Assembly (NCBI RefSeq): GCF_024539675.1
Contig: NZ_JAHHIT010000048.1
Span: forward strand, 1-64,000
Length of the DNA stretch: 64,000 nucleotides
Source of the DNA: Streptomyces hilarionis
Lineage (GTDB): Bacteria > Actinomycetota > Actinomycetes > Streptomycetales > Streptomycetaceae
Reading direction: 5' to 3'
Shown here: in pieces, positions 57,337-64,000 of the stretch
Layout of the letters: each line of letters opens with the position of its first letter
How positions within the stretch are numbered: the stretch's first letter is position 1
The notes under the pieces: model-generated
What the model was told of the DNA's origin: nothing
The model's database searches: none
What the model saw: only the letters and a program-made list of their open reading frames with translations
Program-made: the position numbers and the translations under genes

Positions 57337-57876
57337 ATGTCCAACGAGTCGCCCGACGTACGGGCATCGCACGAGGATCGCGACCGCGTGGTGGACGAGC
57401 TGCGGGTCGCCGCCGGGGACGGCCGACTCGACGCCGAGGAACTCGACAGCCGACTGGAGCGTGCGCTCTCGGCGCGCACGCTCGGCGAGTTGGCCGAACT
57501 CACCGCCGACCTGCCGGCCTCGGCCATGGCGAAGGCCAAGGACGTGCTCGTGGTGGGTCAACACGGCGGCAGGTACGTACGGGAGGGGCGCTGGTACGTA
57601 CCCGCGCGCATCGAGCTGCGCTCGCAACACTCCCGGGTCACCCTCGACTTCTCCCACGCGCTGATCACTTCGGGCGTCCTGCGGATCGACATGGAGATGG
57701 TGCACAGCAAGCTGTTCCTCGTCGGCTCGCCGGACATCGTGATCGACGCCGACGGCCTCAGCGCCACCTACTCCAAGGTGAAGCTCCGCACCAGGAGTCA
57801 CGTCGCCGATCCACGCCTGCGCGTCGAACTCGCCGGAACCCTTCTGCACGCGAAGATCGTCGAGAAGCGACGCTGA
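57337..57876 (+). CDS. DUF1707 (SHOCT-like) domain protein
   Basis: The 179-residue protein has the DUF1707 domain at residues 8-60 (ASHEDRDRVVDELRVAAGDG, LDAEELDSRLERALSARTLGELAELTADLP given in part). A C-terminal beta-rich region (SRVTLDFSHALITSG, VIDADGLSATYSKVKL) follows, similar to the cell-wall-active-antibiotic-response type domain. It lacks membrane helices. Function is unknown. It is convergent with the SDR gene. Confidence 0.85.
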   Translation: MSNESPDVRASHEDRDRVVDELRVAAGDGRLDAEELDSRLERALSARTLGELAELTADLPASAMAKAKDVLVVGQHGGRYVREGRWYVPARIELRSQHSRVTLDFSHALITSGVLRIDMEMVHSKLFLVGSPDIVIDADGLSATYSKVKLRTRSHVADPRLRVELAGTLLHAKIVEKRR

Positions 57877-57896
57877 CGCGAGGCGCAGACACCGCT

Positions 57897-58658
57897 TCAG
57901 GACAACATCCGTCGCGCGACGGCCAGGGACAGGCGCGTCGGCAGCAGTCTTCCGAACAGCAGAGCGGCCAGCGCGTTGGCTCTGCCGTCGATGACCGCCG
58001 GCCCGTTGCCCGACAGGGCGCGCAACACCGTGGTGGCCACAGCCTCGCTGCTCCGCGTGCCGCGGGGGTTCATCGGCGTCTTCGTGGGGCCGGGACTGAC
58101 CGCCACCACCCGGACCCCGGTGCCCTGGGTCTCGGCCCACAGCGCTTGGGTGAACGAGACGACGTACGCCTTCGTCGCCGCGTACACCGCCAGATAGGGG
58201 GCGGGCGTGTACCCGCCGGTGCTCGCGATGTTGACGACGGCTCCATGGCCACGGGCGACCATCGCGGGCACCAGCAGGGCGGTCAACTCGGTCAAGGCGT
58301 TGACGTTGAGGTTGATCAGGGACCGGAACCGGGCCGGATCGCCGTCGACCACCGGACCGCGCGTGCTGACACCGGCGTTGTTCACCAGCATCTCCACCTC
58401 GATGCCCTCGTCGGCCAACCTCTCGGCCAGCCGCGTCGGCGCCTCGGCAGTGGCGAGATCGGCCGGAAGGGCCCGCACGGTCACTCCGTGACGACGGCTC
58501 AGCCGCGCGGCCGCCTCGTCGAGCCCGCCCGCGTCGCGGGCGACCAGGACCAGGTGCACGCCGGAGGCGGCCAGCCGCTCGGCGATGGCCGCCCCGATGC
58601 CGTGGGAGGCGCCGGTGACGACGGCGAACTTGTCGCGCAGGTGCGCTGTTGTGATCAT
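57897..58658 (-). CDS. SDR family NAD(P)-dependent oxidoreductase
   Basis: The 253-residue protein has the cofactor motif TGASHGIGAAIAE at about residues 15-27, NNAG at about 90, catalytic Ser-Tyr-Lys in VNIASTGGYTPAPYLAVYAATKAY (given as YLAVYAATKAY), and PGPTKTPM after it. The ATG at 58658 is preferred; upstream in-frame codons fall inside the operator. It is divergent from a MerR regulator with 52 bases between starts. Its promoter has a TTGACC -35 and TAGCGT -10 separated by 20 bases, the pattern of MerR-activated genes. Confidence 0.92.
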   Translation of the reverse strand: MITTAHLRDKFAVVTGASHGIGAAIAERLAASGVHLVLVARDAGGLDEAAARLSRRHGVTVRALPADLATAEAPTRLAERLADEGIEVEMLVNNAGVSTRGPVVDGDPARFRSLINLNVNALTELTALLVPAMVARGHGAVVNIASTGGYTPAPYLAVYAATKAYVVSFTQALWAETQGTGVRVVAVSPGPTKTPMNPRGTRSSEAVATTVLRALSGNGPAVIDGRANALAALLFGRLLPTRLSLAVARRMLS

Positions 58659-58671
58659 GGTCCCGACGCTA

Positions 58672-58695
58672 GACCTTGACGTCAATGTCAAGGTC
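58672..58695. promoter_or_regulatory. MerR-type operator between SDR and merR genes
   Basis: GACCTTGAC (58672-58680) and GTCAAGGTC (58687-58695) are perfect inverted repeats separated by 6 bases. On the minus strand they fill the 20-base spacer between TTGACC (58692-58697) and TAGCGT (58666-58671), predicting a transcript that begins at or next to the SDR ATG. The adjacent MerR protein is the obvious ligand. Confidence 0.85.
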
Positions 58696-58710
58696 AAGGT
58701 GAACTGGAGC

Positions 58711-59103
58711 ATGCGCATCGGCGAGTTGAGCAAGGTGACCGGCGTCAGCAGCCGGGCACTGCGCTACTACGAACAGCAGGGCCTGCTGCGCAGCGAGCGC
58801 CGGCCCAACGGGTACCGCGAGTACGCTCCCGAGTCGGCCGAGGTCGTCGCGTTCGTCCAGGACATGTTCCACGCCGGTCTGTCCTCCGACGTCATCCGGG
58901 ACATCCTGCCCTGCGCCCGGGACGAGCACCCGGGTGGCGACTGCGCCGCACTCCTCGCGCGCGTCCGGCAGGTCCGCGACGAACTCGCGCGGCAGGAGCG
59001 CCACATCGCCGAGCGTCGCCGGCGCCTGGACGCCTATCTCACCGACGGCTACGGGACGCGTCCGGTCCCCCCGCCAGCGGCCCGTGCCGAGTCCGTCCGG
59101 TAG
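58711..59103 (+). CDS. MerR family transcriptional regulator
   Basis: The 130-residue protein has the MerR winged helix at residues 1-70 (MRIGELSKVTGVSSRALRYY, ERRPNGYREYAPE), a dimerising coiled coil (RVRQVRDELARQERHIAERR) and a Pro-rich end. A CARDEHPGGDC segment with two Cys (about 69-79) could bind a metal or sense redox state. It is divergent from the SDR gene and probably activates it through the intergenic palindrome. Confidence 0.92.
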   Translation: MRIGELSKVTGVSSRALRYYEQQGLLRSERRPNGYREYAPESAEVVAFVQDMFHAGLSSDVIRDILPCARDEHPGGDCAALLARVRQVRDELARQERHIAERRRRLDAYLTDGYGTRPVPPPAARAESVR

Positions 59104-59150
59104 GCGGAACGAACCCGGGTCGGGGCCCCGGCCGGGAGACCGGTGGCCTT

Positions 59151-59936
59151 TCAGACCTGCTGCTCGAACTGCAAGGCTTCGTACCGGCGCCTTGCGATGT
59201 CCGCGCGGGTGCCGACGATCAGGGTCTGGGTGTAGACGTGGGAGTCGATCGACTGTCCGTGTATCTGCGCGAGGAGGACGAGATCGCCCTCGTCCGGAGC
59301 CGACTGCCAAGGGCTGGAGAAACCGCCCAGTTGGACGGCGACTCCGTGCGAGGCGCCGCCCGCTGCCGCACTCCGCACGGCGTCCTCGAAAGCGTCCAGG
59401 ACGTCGTCCCGGTCCGCGCCACCGTCCAGGAACGCGCCGGTCGCCGGACCGTCGCGCCAGTCGGGCGAGACGGTCAGCCCCGGCACCGGATACCGAACAC
59501 CCGGCCGGTAGACCCTGACCTGCTCCGCCTCCCCGTCGAGCTCATACGTCGCCGAGCGTTCCGTGGTCCGCACGCCGTCGGGAACGTGGAGCACCACCGA
59601 CGACTCCGGCTCGTACTCGATCTGGGTGAAGAACAACAGCTCCCCGTCGGACGGCAGTTCGATGTCCAGGGCTTCACGAGGGAGCGCCGCGCAATCGACG
59701 GTCAGCACCAGAGGGTCGCGCTCGTCGGGCCAGTCGACGCCGTCCGGCAGGGAGGGGAGGCCTCCGGTGCGCGCGGCGGGACGGGCCTCTTCCTGCTGGG
59801 CGGGCGTCAGGTCGTGGAAGGCGACCAAGTGCAGGCACGGTCGGGCCCCGGCGAGCAACTCCTGTGCGACCGGCCCAGGAACGCCGTGCTCCGCCGCCGT
59901 CCGGAGAACGAGCTCTTCCCCGCGCGAAACAGTCAT
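59151..59936 (-). CDS. DUF1963 (YwqG family) protein
   Basis: The 261-residue cytosolic protein matches YwqG/DUF1963. It has TGGLPSLPDGVDWPDERDPLV (given in part GGLPSLPDGVDWP) near residue 70, LTVDCAALPREALDIELPSDG, ELLFFTQIEYEPE, and a late GGFSSPWQ with GDLVLLAQI. Function is unknown. The ATG at 59936 is chosen; upstream in-frame residues are Cys/Arg-rich without similarity. It is the second YwqG-like protein in the window and is convergent with the MerR gene. Confidence 0.85.
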   Translation of the reverse strand: MTVSRGEELVLRTAAEHGVPGPVAQELLAGARPCLHLVAFHDLTPAQQEEARPAARTGGLPSLPDGVDWPDERDPLVLTVDCAALPREALDIELPSDGELLFFTQIEYEPESSVVLHVPDGVRTTERSATYELDGEAEQVRVYRPGVRYPVPGLTVSPDWRDGPATGAFLDGGADRDDVLDAFEDAVRSAAAGGASHGVAVQLGGFSSPWQSAPDEGDLVLLAQIHGQSIDSHVYTQTLIVGTRADIARRRYEALQFEQQV

Positions 59937-60342
59937 GCCGCGATCATGCCAGCACCCACTGACACCGGCGTTCCTCCCATTCCTCGCCTGACAAGCGCAG
60001 TTACCGCGCAAGACGGCGGTGCTTCGGCCGGACCGACACCGGACGCGGGCGACGGCCCTGCCGGAGCGCTCCGGTCAGGGACATTCGGCCCAGGGTTCGC
60101 AGCCACGTCGCCGAACTGCTCGGCCGGGCTCTCCGCCGCGTCGGACACCTTCGTCACGGGTCTCGCCGCCCCCGGCCGCCGGGGCCGTCGTGAGGCTCGC
60201 GGGCCGGTCGTCGCCTGTCGAGTCCGCGGCCACCGCTCTCGCGGTTCACCCGGCGGCATGACCGGTCGCCCGAAAGTTCGCCTCCGCGGTTCTCTCCGTT
60301 CCGGCCGCCGTGCCCGTACGCCTCGCCGATCATGGACGAGAC
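59937..60342. other. 406-bp intergenic region
   Basis: No gene, repeat or clear operator was found. It must hold the promoters of the DUF1963 gene (minus) and the putative membrane protein gene (plus). Low-information reading frames on both strands look like GC-rich noise. Confidence 0.4.
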
Positions 60343-61086
60343 ATGACTGTGCACCCGCATCCTCTCGCCCTGTCCTGCCCTCTGGCCGCTCACGGCAAGG
60401 CCGCGACGAGAGCGTTGCCGGCCGTCGGCCCGACCACGACCACCACGGCCCCGGCCGTGGCCGACCACCACCCGGTCTTCGCGCGCACCGCCTCCTTCGC
60501 CGCGTTCCCGGCGGTGGCTCCGGCCCTTCTCGCGGGGGCCCTGCTGTGTCTGCGCGCCTCCCGGTCCGGCGCCCTGCCGCCAGATCCCGGCGCCATGGCG
60601 CGGGCGCAGGCCGCGGCGTGCTGCTGGTTCTCCTTCGCCGCTTCCGGCTCCAGCCCCACGGGAAGGGCTGTGCACGGGGGCTCGGGCGGCGCGATCCACC
60701 TGGCGGCGACCCTGGTCACCGTGTGCGCGCTGCGCGCCGTGACCGGTTCCCGGTTCCGTCTCTCGGCCATGGTGCACGCGGGTCTGCGCGGTCTCCTCCG
60801 CCTTCTTCGCGCTCTGATGTTCGCGCCGACGTCCACGGTCCCGGCCGAGGACCCGAGCCGGTTCTCCGGAACGTGTGCCGACGACGACACGCGGGCCTTC
60901 GAAGCGCTGTGCGCCGGCGCGGCCGGTCGCCGAGGCCCTCCCCGGCGCCTGACGGGCCGCTGTCACCTCCGGGTACCGCACGGGTCGCCGAACTCCGCGG
61001 CGTCCCGCGGTCCGACCGATCGCGCACCTCATCGCCCCGTGGGATCGCTCGCGATGCCGCGAAACCAGGACCAGGGACCTCCATGA
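60343..61086 (+). CDS. Putative membrane protein, possibly decayed
   Basis: A 247-codon frame with strongly GC-biased third positions to about codon 170 encodes two or three hydrophobic segments (FAAFPAVAPALLAGALLCL, IHLAATLVTVCAL). Its stop overlaps the start of the acetyltransferase gene by four bases (ATGA), which supports it as a real coupled gene. The last 70 codons are Arg/Pro-rich and less coding-like, so an internal frameshift is possible. No family is recognised. Confidence 0.45.
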   Translation: MTVHPHPLALSCPLAAHGKAATRALPAVGPTTTTTAPAVADHHPVFARTASFAAFPAVAPALLAGALLCLRASRSGALPPDPGAMARAQAAACCWFSFAASGSSPTGRAVHGGSGGAIHLAATLVTVCALRAVTGSRFRLSAMVHAGLRGLLRLLRALMFAPTSTVPAEDPSRFSGTCADDDTRAFEALCAGAAGRRGPPRRLTGRCHLRVPHGSPNSAASRGPTDRAPHRPVGSLAMPRNQDQGPP

Positions 61087-62177
61087 CGACTCCACGCATC
61101 CACATCGTGCACGCCGGCGATCTCACGCCGGGCGACCTCGACCTCTGGAACGCGCTACGACGCGTCGCAACCGCCGCCCCCGCCAACCCCTTCATGAGCG
61201 CCGAGTTCACCCAGGCCGTCGGCCGGGTGCGTCGCGACGCCCGGGTGGCGGTGCTCCGCCACGGGCGCCGACCCGTCGGCTACTTCCCCTACCAGCAGGG
61301 TCGGTGGGGCCACGGCCGCGCGGTCGGTCTGGGGGTCTCCGACTGTCAGGGCGTCGTCCTGCACCCCGACGACGTGGACCTCGACCCACGCCACCTCATG
61401 CGCGCCTGCTCCTTGAACGCCTGGGAGTTCAATCACCTCGAAAGCGGCCAGGACCTCTTCATCCCGTACGCCACGGGCCGGTTCGCGTCTCCCGTGGTCG
61501 ACCTCACGCATGGCTACGCGGCGTACGAGACCCACCTGCGCGCCCACTCGCGAAGCCTCTTGAAATCGACCCGGGCCCAAGAGCGCCGCCTGGCACGGCA
61601 CCTCGGGCCCCTGCGCTTCGTCCACGACGAGCGTCACCCGGCGGCGCTGCGGACCCTCGTCGAGTGGAAGTCCGCCCACTACCGCCGTACCGGGCGCCGC
61701 GACCCGTTCGACCAGCGGTGGATCAGCGATCTCGTGCACCTGCTGGCCGACACGACGTCACCGGACTGTTCGGGCGTCCTCTCGGTGCTCTACGCCGCTG
61801 AACGCCCGGTCGCCGCCCACTTCGGCCTGCGCTCGCGGACGGTCCTTTCCTGCTGGTTCCCCTCCTACGACCGAACCGTCGCCACTTTCTCCCCCGGCCG
61901 GATCCTCTATCTCCGCATGATCGAGGCCGCTGCCGCGTCCGGTGTCCGGCTGATCGACTTCGGCAGGGGCGAGGCCGCCTACAAGGATTCCTTCAAGACG
62001 GGCGACCTGATGGTCCACGAAGGAGTGCTGCGCACGTCCGGTCCGGGCGCCGCCTTGCACTGGCTGCGTCGTGAGCCGCTCCGGGCGGCGCATCGCGTGG
62101 TGCGCGAGAACCCCGCGCTGAAGAGGGCGGCGGTACGCACCCTGAGGGCCGTCGGCACGATCCGTGGCTCCGCGTGA
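61083..62177 (+). CDS. GNAT family protein of the BioF2/CelD type
   Basis: The 364-residue protein resembles the BioF2-like acetyltransferase domain proteins (CelD/BcsL type). It has NPFMSAEFTQAVGRVRRDARVAVL (given as NPFMSAEFTQAVG) near the N-terminus, HSRSLLKSTRAQERRLAR, and a second GNAT-like half with VLYAAERPVAAHFGLR and LIDFGRGEAAYKDSFKTGD. Such proteins acylate cell-wall or polysaccharide components. It may be coupled to the upstream membrane protein frame. A basic C-terminal helix region ends the protein. No polysaccharide cluster is visible around it. Confidence 0.88.
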   Translation: MTTPRIHIVHAGDLTPGDLDLWNALRRVATAAPANPFMSAEFTQAVGRVRRDARVAVLRHGRRPVGYFPYQQGRWGHGRAVGLGVSDCQGVVLHPDDVDLDPRHLMRACSLNAWEFNHLESGQDLFIPYATGRFASPVVDLTHGYAAYETHLRAHSRSLLKSTRAQERRLARHLGPLRFVHDERHPAALRTLVEWKSAHYRRTGRRDPFDQRWISDLVHLLADTTSPDCSGVLSVLYAAERPVAAHFGLRSRTVLSCWFPSYDRTVATFSPGRILYLRMIEAAAASGVRLIDFGRGEAAYKDSFKTGDLMVHEGVLRTSGPGAALHWLRREPLRAAHRVVRENPALKRAAVRTLRAVGTIRGSA

Positions 62178-62586
62178 CAGCCGGTCATGGCGCGTGATCG
62201 ACCGGAAGGGCGGCGCGTTCCCCGACGCGAGCACGGTGCAGCGCGAGCACGACGTCGCCCCGTGCGATCCCGGTCTCCAGGAGTCCACGATCAAGGGGAC
62301 ACTTCACCGTCGGCCATGACGTCCTCGAGGGCGTCCAACTCGGCGGGGCCTGTGCCGGGGCCGGTCTCGGCCTCGGATCGGCGTCGCCAGCGAGCAGCCC
62401 GTCGAAGATCTTGGAGTGTCCGTCCCTGCCGCAGCCGAGCAGGGGCTGCGGGTATCCCGCTCGGAGGAAGCAGCGCCGGCCAGAGCACCTCGCCCTTCCC
62501 GGTGTGGTGAGCGTGGAGCCCGACGGTGTACCCCTGCCAGGGCTCGGCGAGGACCCCCGCGCGGACGGTGTCCGACACCGGAACGG
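62178..62586. other. 409-bp region with eroded coding fragments
   Basis: No intact gene is seen. On the minus strand short frames alternate and one includes EPWQGYTVGLHAHHTGKGEV followed by LWPALL, faintly like a hemerythrin-type His motif. Frames break after a few dozen codons. I regard it as decayed DNA linked to the remnant that follows. Confidence 0.4.
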
Positions 62587-62875
62587 CTTGTGCCGCACCG
62601 CCGCCCGGCTCCTGCTGGCCCACCCCCTGGTCACCAGCACCGGACCGCACAGCGACACCTTTTCACTGATCCGACGCCACGCCGACTGGCTGGTCCAGCG
62701 CTTCCAGCAGGTGTTCGGATACCGCCTGCTGGTGGAGGCCTCCTACGCCCGGCTGTTCAAGGCGGGCCTCGGCCCGGGCTCGGGTCACCGTCTGGAAGAT
62801 CACCGACACAGGGCGGGAGGCCGAGCGGCGGACCCTCGCGGCCACACTCCGTCAACTCGTCGACTGGGGCGCTCT
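62587..62875 (+). pseudogene. Remnant of Wadjet type II jetB (TIGR02678 family)
   Basis: Two pieces of a TIGR02678-like protein are readable in different frames. The first is LCRTAARLLLAHPLVTS followed by FSLIRRHADWLVQRFQQVFG and YRLLVEASYARLFKAGLGPG, up to about 62795. The second, in the next frame, is EAERRTLAATLRQLVDWGAL to about 62870. The usual block between them (about 40 residues) is gone, and the C-terminal half is deleted. TIGR02678 proteins are the JetB (MukE/kleisin-partner-like) subunit of the Wadjet plasmid-defence system. Assignment rests on motif memory. Confidence 0.8.
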
Positions 62876-64000
62876 TGGACGCACAGGAGCGCGAGGCGCT
62901 GTCCCTCCTCCTGGCTCGACCGGTCACCGGCCCCACCACCACGATCCGCCTGCCGGATCTGAACACCCGCCTGCGCACCAGCGCGGTCGCACGGGGCCGG
63001 CCTCGACACTGGAGGAACTGGGGCCGTCCCTGACCGACCGCCGAGTGGCCCGTCACGCGGCGGCGGCCGAACGAGCCCGCGTGCGGTCAGCGGCTCAGAC
63101 GGAGGTGGAAGCCACCTCGCTGTCCGCCCAGCCCTGGATAGGACAGTGGCTGGAGGAGATACGGCGTGGCGGCACACTCACCCGCCAGGACCCGAAGACC
63201 GCAGCGACCGTCATCGCCCAGGACGTCCGGACCCTGGCGCCGCTCTTCCCGGGCACGGCTCCACGCTCCACTCCGCCGACGTGGGACCGCGGGCGAACTG
63301 GCCACCCGTGCCACCGGCTCGGCCCACGGCCGGGACGACGGCACGCTGCTGTCCCGGCTGGTCCTCCGCGGCATCGCGCTGGCGCACGGCGTCGAGCTCC
63401 CCGCAGACGCACCCGCGCGCCGGGCGCTGTGGCGCATGGCCTTGGTCACCCCGGACGAGGTGTCCAGCGCGGTGCTCACGTACGGCCTGCGCCCCGGCGG
63501 CGGCGCCTGGCAGGAGGCGGCCCTGCGCGAGCGCGCCGGCCACCACATGGAAACCCACCTGACCCTGCGCGACCTGCGCACGCTGAGCCTGAAGACGCCG
63601 CCCGGCACCTGAGTCCACGTCGGTGAGAACCAGCGCGTGGTCGAGGCCGCGGTCGACAACGGCTGTACAGCACCCGTGGTCTGCGCGTCGGGGAGCGCCA
63701 CGACAGTCGCTTTGACCCTCCTCGACGCCTTGGCGGCGTCCGGCTGCACCTTCGCCTACCACGGTGACTTCGAATGGACCGGCATCGCGCTGGCCAACCG
63801 GATCACGCAGCGGTACGGAGCCGAGTCGTGGCGTATGCGAGCAGCAGACTACGAGTACCTCGCGACCCGCACCCAGGTGCACGGCACACCCCAGGTGGCC
63901 CTCGTCGGAACACCCGCCGAGGCCGTGTGGGACGCGGAACTTGCCCCTGCCATGGACGCCCTGGGGATCGCCCTGCACGAGGAGGCGGCGCTCGACCTGC
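62866..64000 (+). pseudogene. Remnant of Wadjet type II jetD (TIGR02679 / DUF2399 family), runs off the window
   Basis: A TIGR02679-like protein is readable in three segments. LDAQEREALSLLLARPVTGP is in one frame to about 62995. SLTDRRVARHAAAAERARVR and on to VRTLAPLFPG is in another to about 63270. ELATRATGSAHGRDDGTLLS onward is in the first frame again. A TGA at 63610-63612 interrupts this frame, but similarity continues immediately: GENQRVVEAA, PVVCASGSATTVALTLLDAL, YHGDFEWTGIALANRI and SWRMRAADYEYLA, the DUF2399 Toprim-like nuclease domain. So there are two frameshifts, one nonsense codon and a missing N-terminus. JetD is the nuclease subunit of Wadjet; this copy is inactive as read. Confidence 0.85.

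Overview
The window is chromosomal DNA of a Streptomyces-type actinomycete. Base composition is very GC-rich and codon third positions are almost all G or C. GTG starts and 4-base stop/start overlaps are common. Family content also fits: a monomeric NADP isocitrate dehydrogenase, MsiK-dependent style sugar transporters without their own ATPase, a LAL-family LuxR regulator, GH6 cellulases with CebR-type operators, and DUF5709 and DUF1707 proteins. From memory, the order icd, aminopeptidase, MscS channel, SoxR-box ABC exporter resembles the S. coelicolor SCO7000-SCO7008 neighbourhood; I could not check this.

Layout. 1-2.8 kb: a long perfect inverted repeat, then a cytosolic subtilase, an ECF-like sigma factor and an acidic partner protein. 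3-12.7 kb: N-formylglutamate amidohydrolase, isocitrate dehydrogenase, a secreted M1 aminopeptidase, an MscS channel, a flippase-like membrane protein and an ABC exporter whose promoter carries a SoxR box. 12.7-16.3 kb: a four-gene type III polyketide pathway (prenyltransferase, PKS, methyltransferase, flavoprotein). 16.6-21.5 kb: a small hydrophobic protein, a frameshifted WD40 protein, and an AraC regulator divergent from a phytanoyl-CoA-type dioxygenase. 21.5-25.3 kb: two GH6 cellulases and a LacI regulator with CebR-type operators. 25.5-30.6 kb: a TetR regulon (SDR, alpha/beta hydrolase, MFS pump, TetR) marked by repeated identical palindromes, then a haloperoxidase-like hydrolase. 30.8-38.1 kb: AraC and LAL regulators and a sugar ABC importer. 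39-42.1 kb: a large secreted protein with two nuclease-like modules and a YwqG-like neighbour. 42.2-46.4 kb: Fe superoxide dismutase and a B12-riboswitch-controlled importer. 47-57 kb: potassium-related genes (two APC/KUP-like permeases, kdpFABC, kdpE, no kdpD). 57-62.2 kb: small regulators, an SDR/MerR pair, a DUF1963 protein and a BioF2-type acetyltransferase. 62.6-64 kb: a decayed Wadjet type II (JetB/JetD) plasmid-defence remnant running off the window end.

Several transcription units are recognisable with their switches: SoxR to the exporter, CebR-like to the cellulases, TetR to the pump/SDR operon, a MerR-type site to the SDR, a Fur-family-like palindrome at the superoxide dismutase, cobalamin to the btuFCD-like operon, and an OmpR-family-like repeat array in front of a small membrane protein. 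No tRNA, rRNA, CRISPR array or intact transposase was seen.

The least ordinary items are the Wadjet remnant with jetC deleted, the dual-nuclease secreted protein, the kdp operon lacking kdpD, the subtilase/sigma module, and the 49-bp perfect inverted repeat at the left edge.
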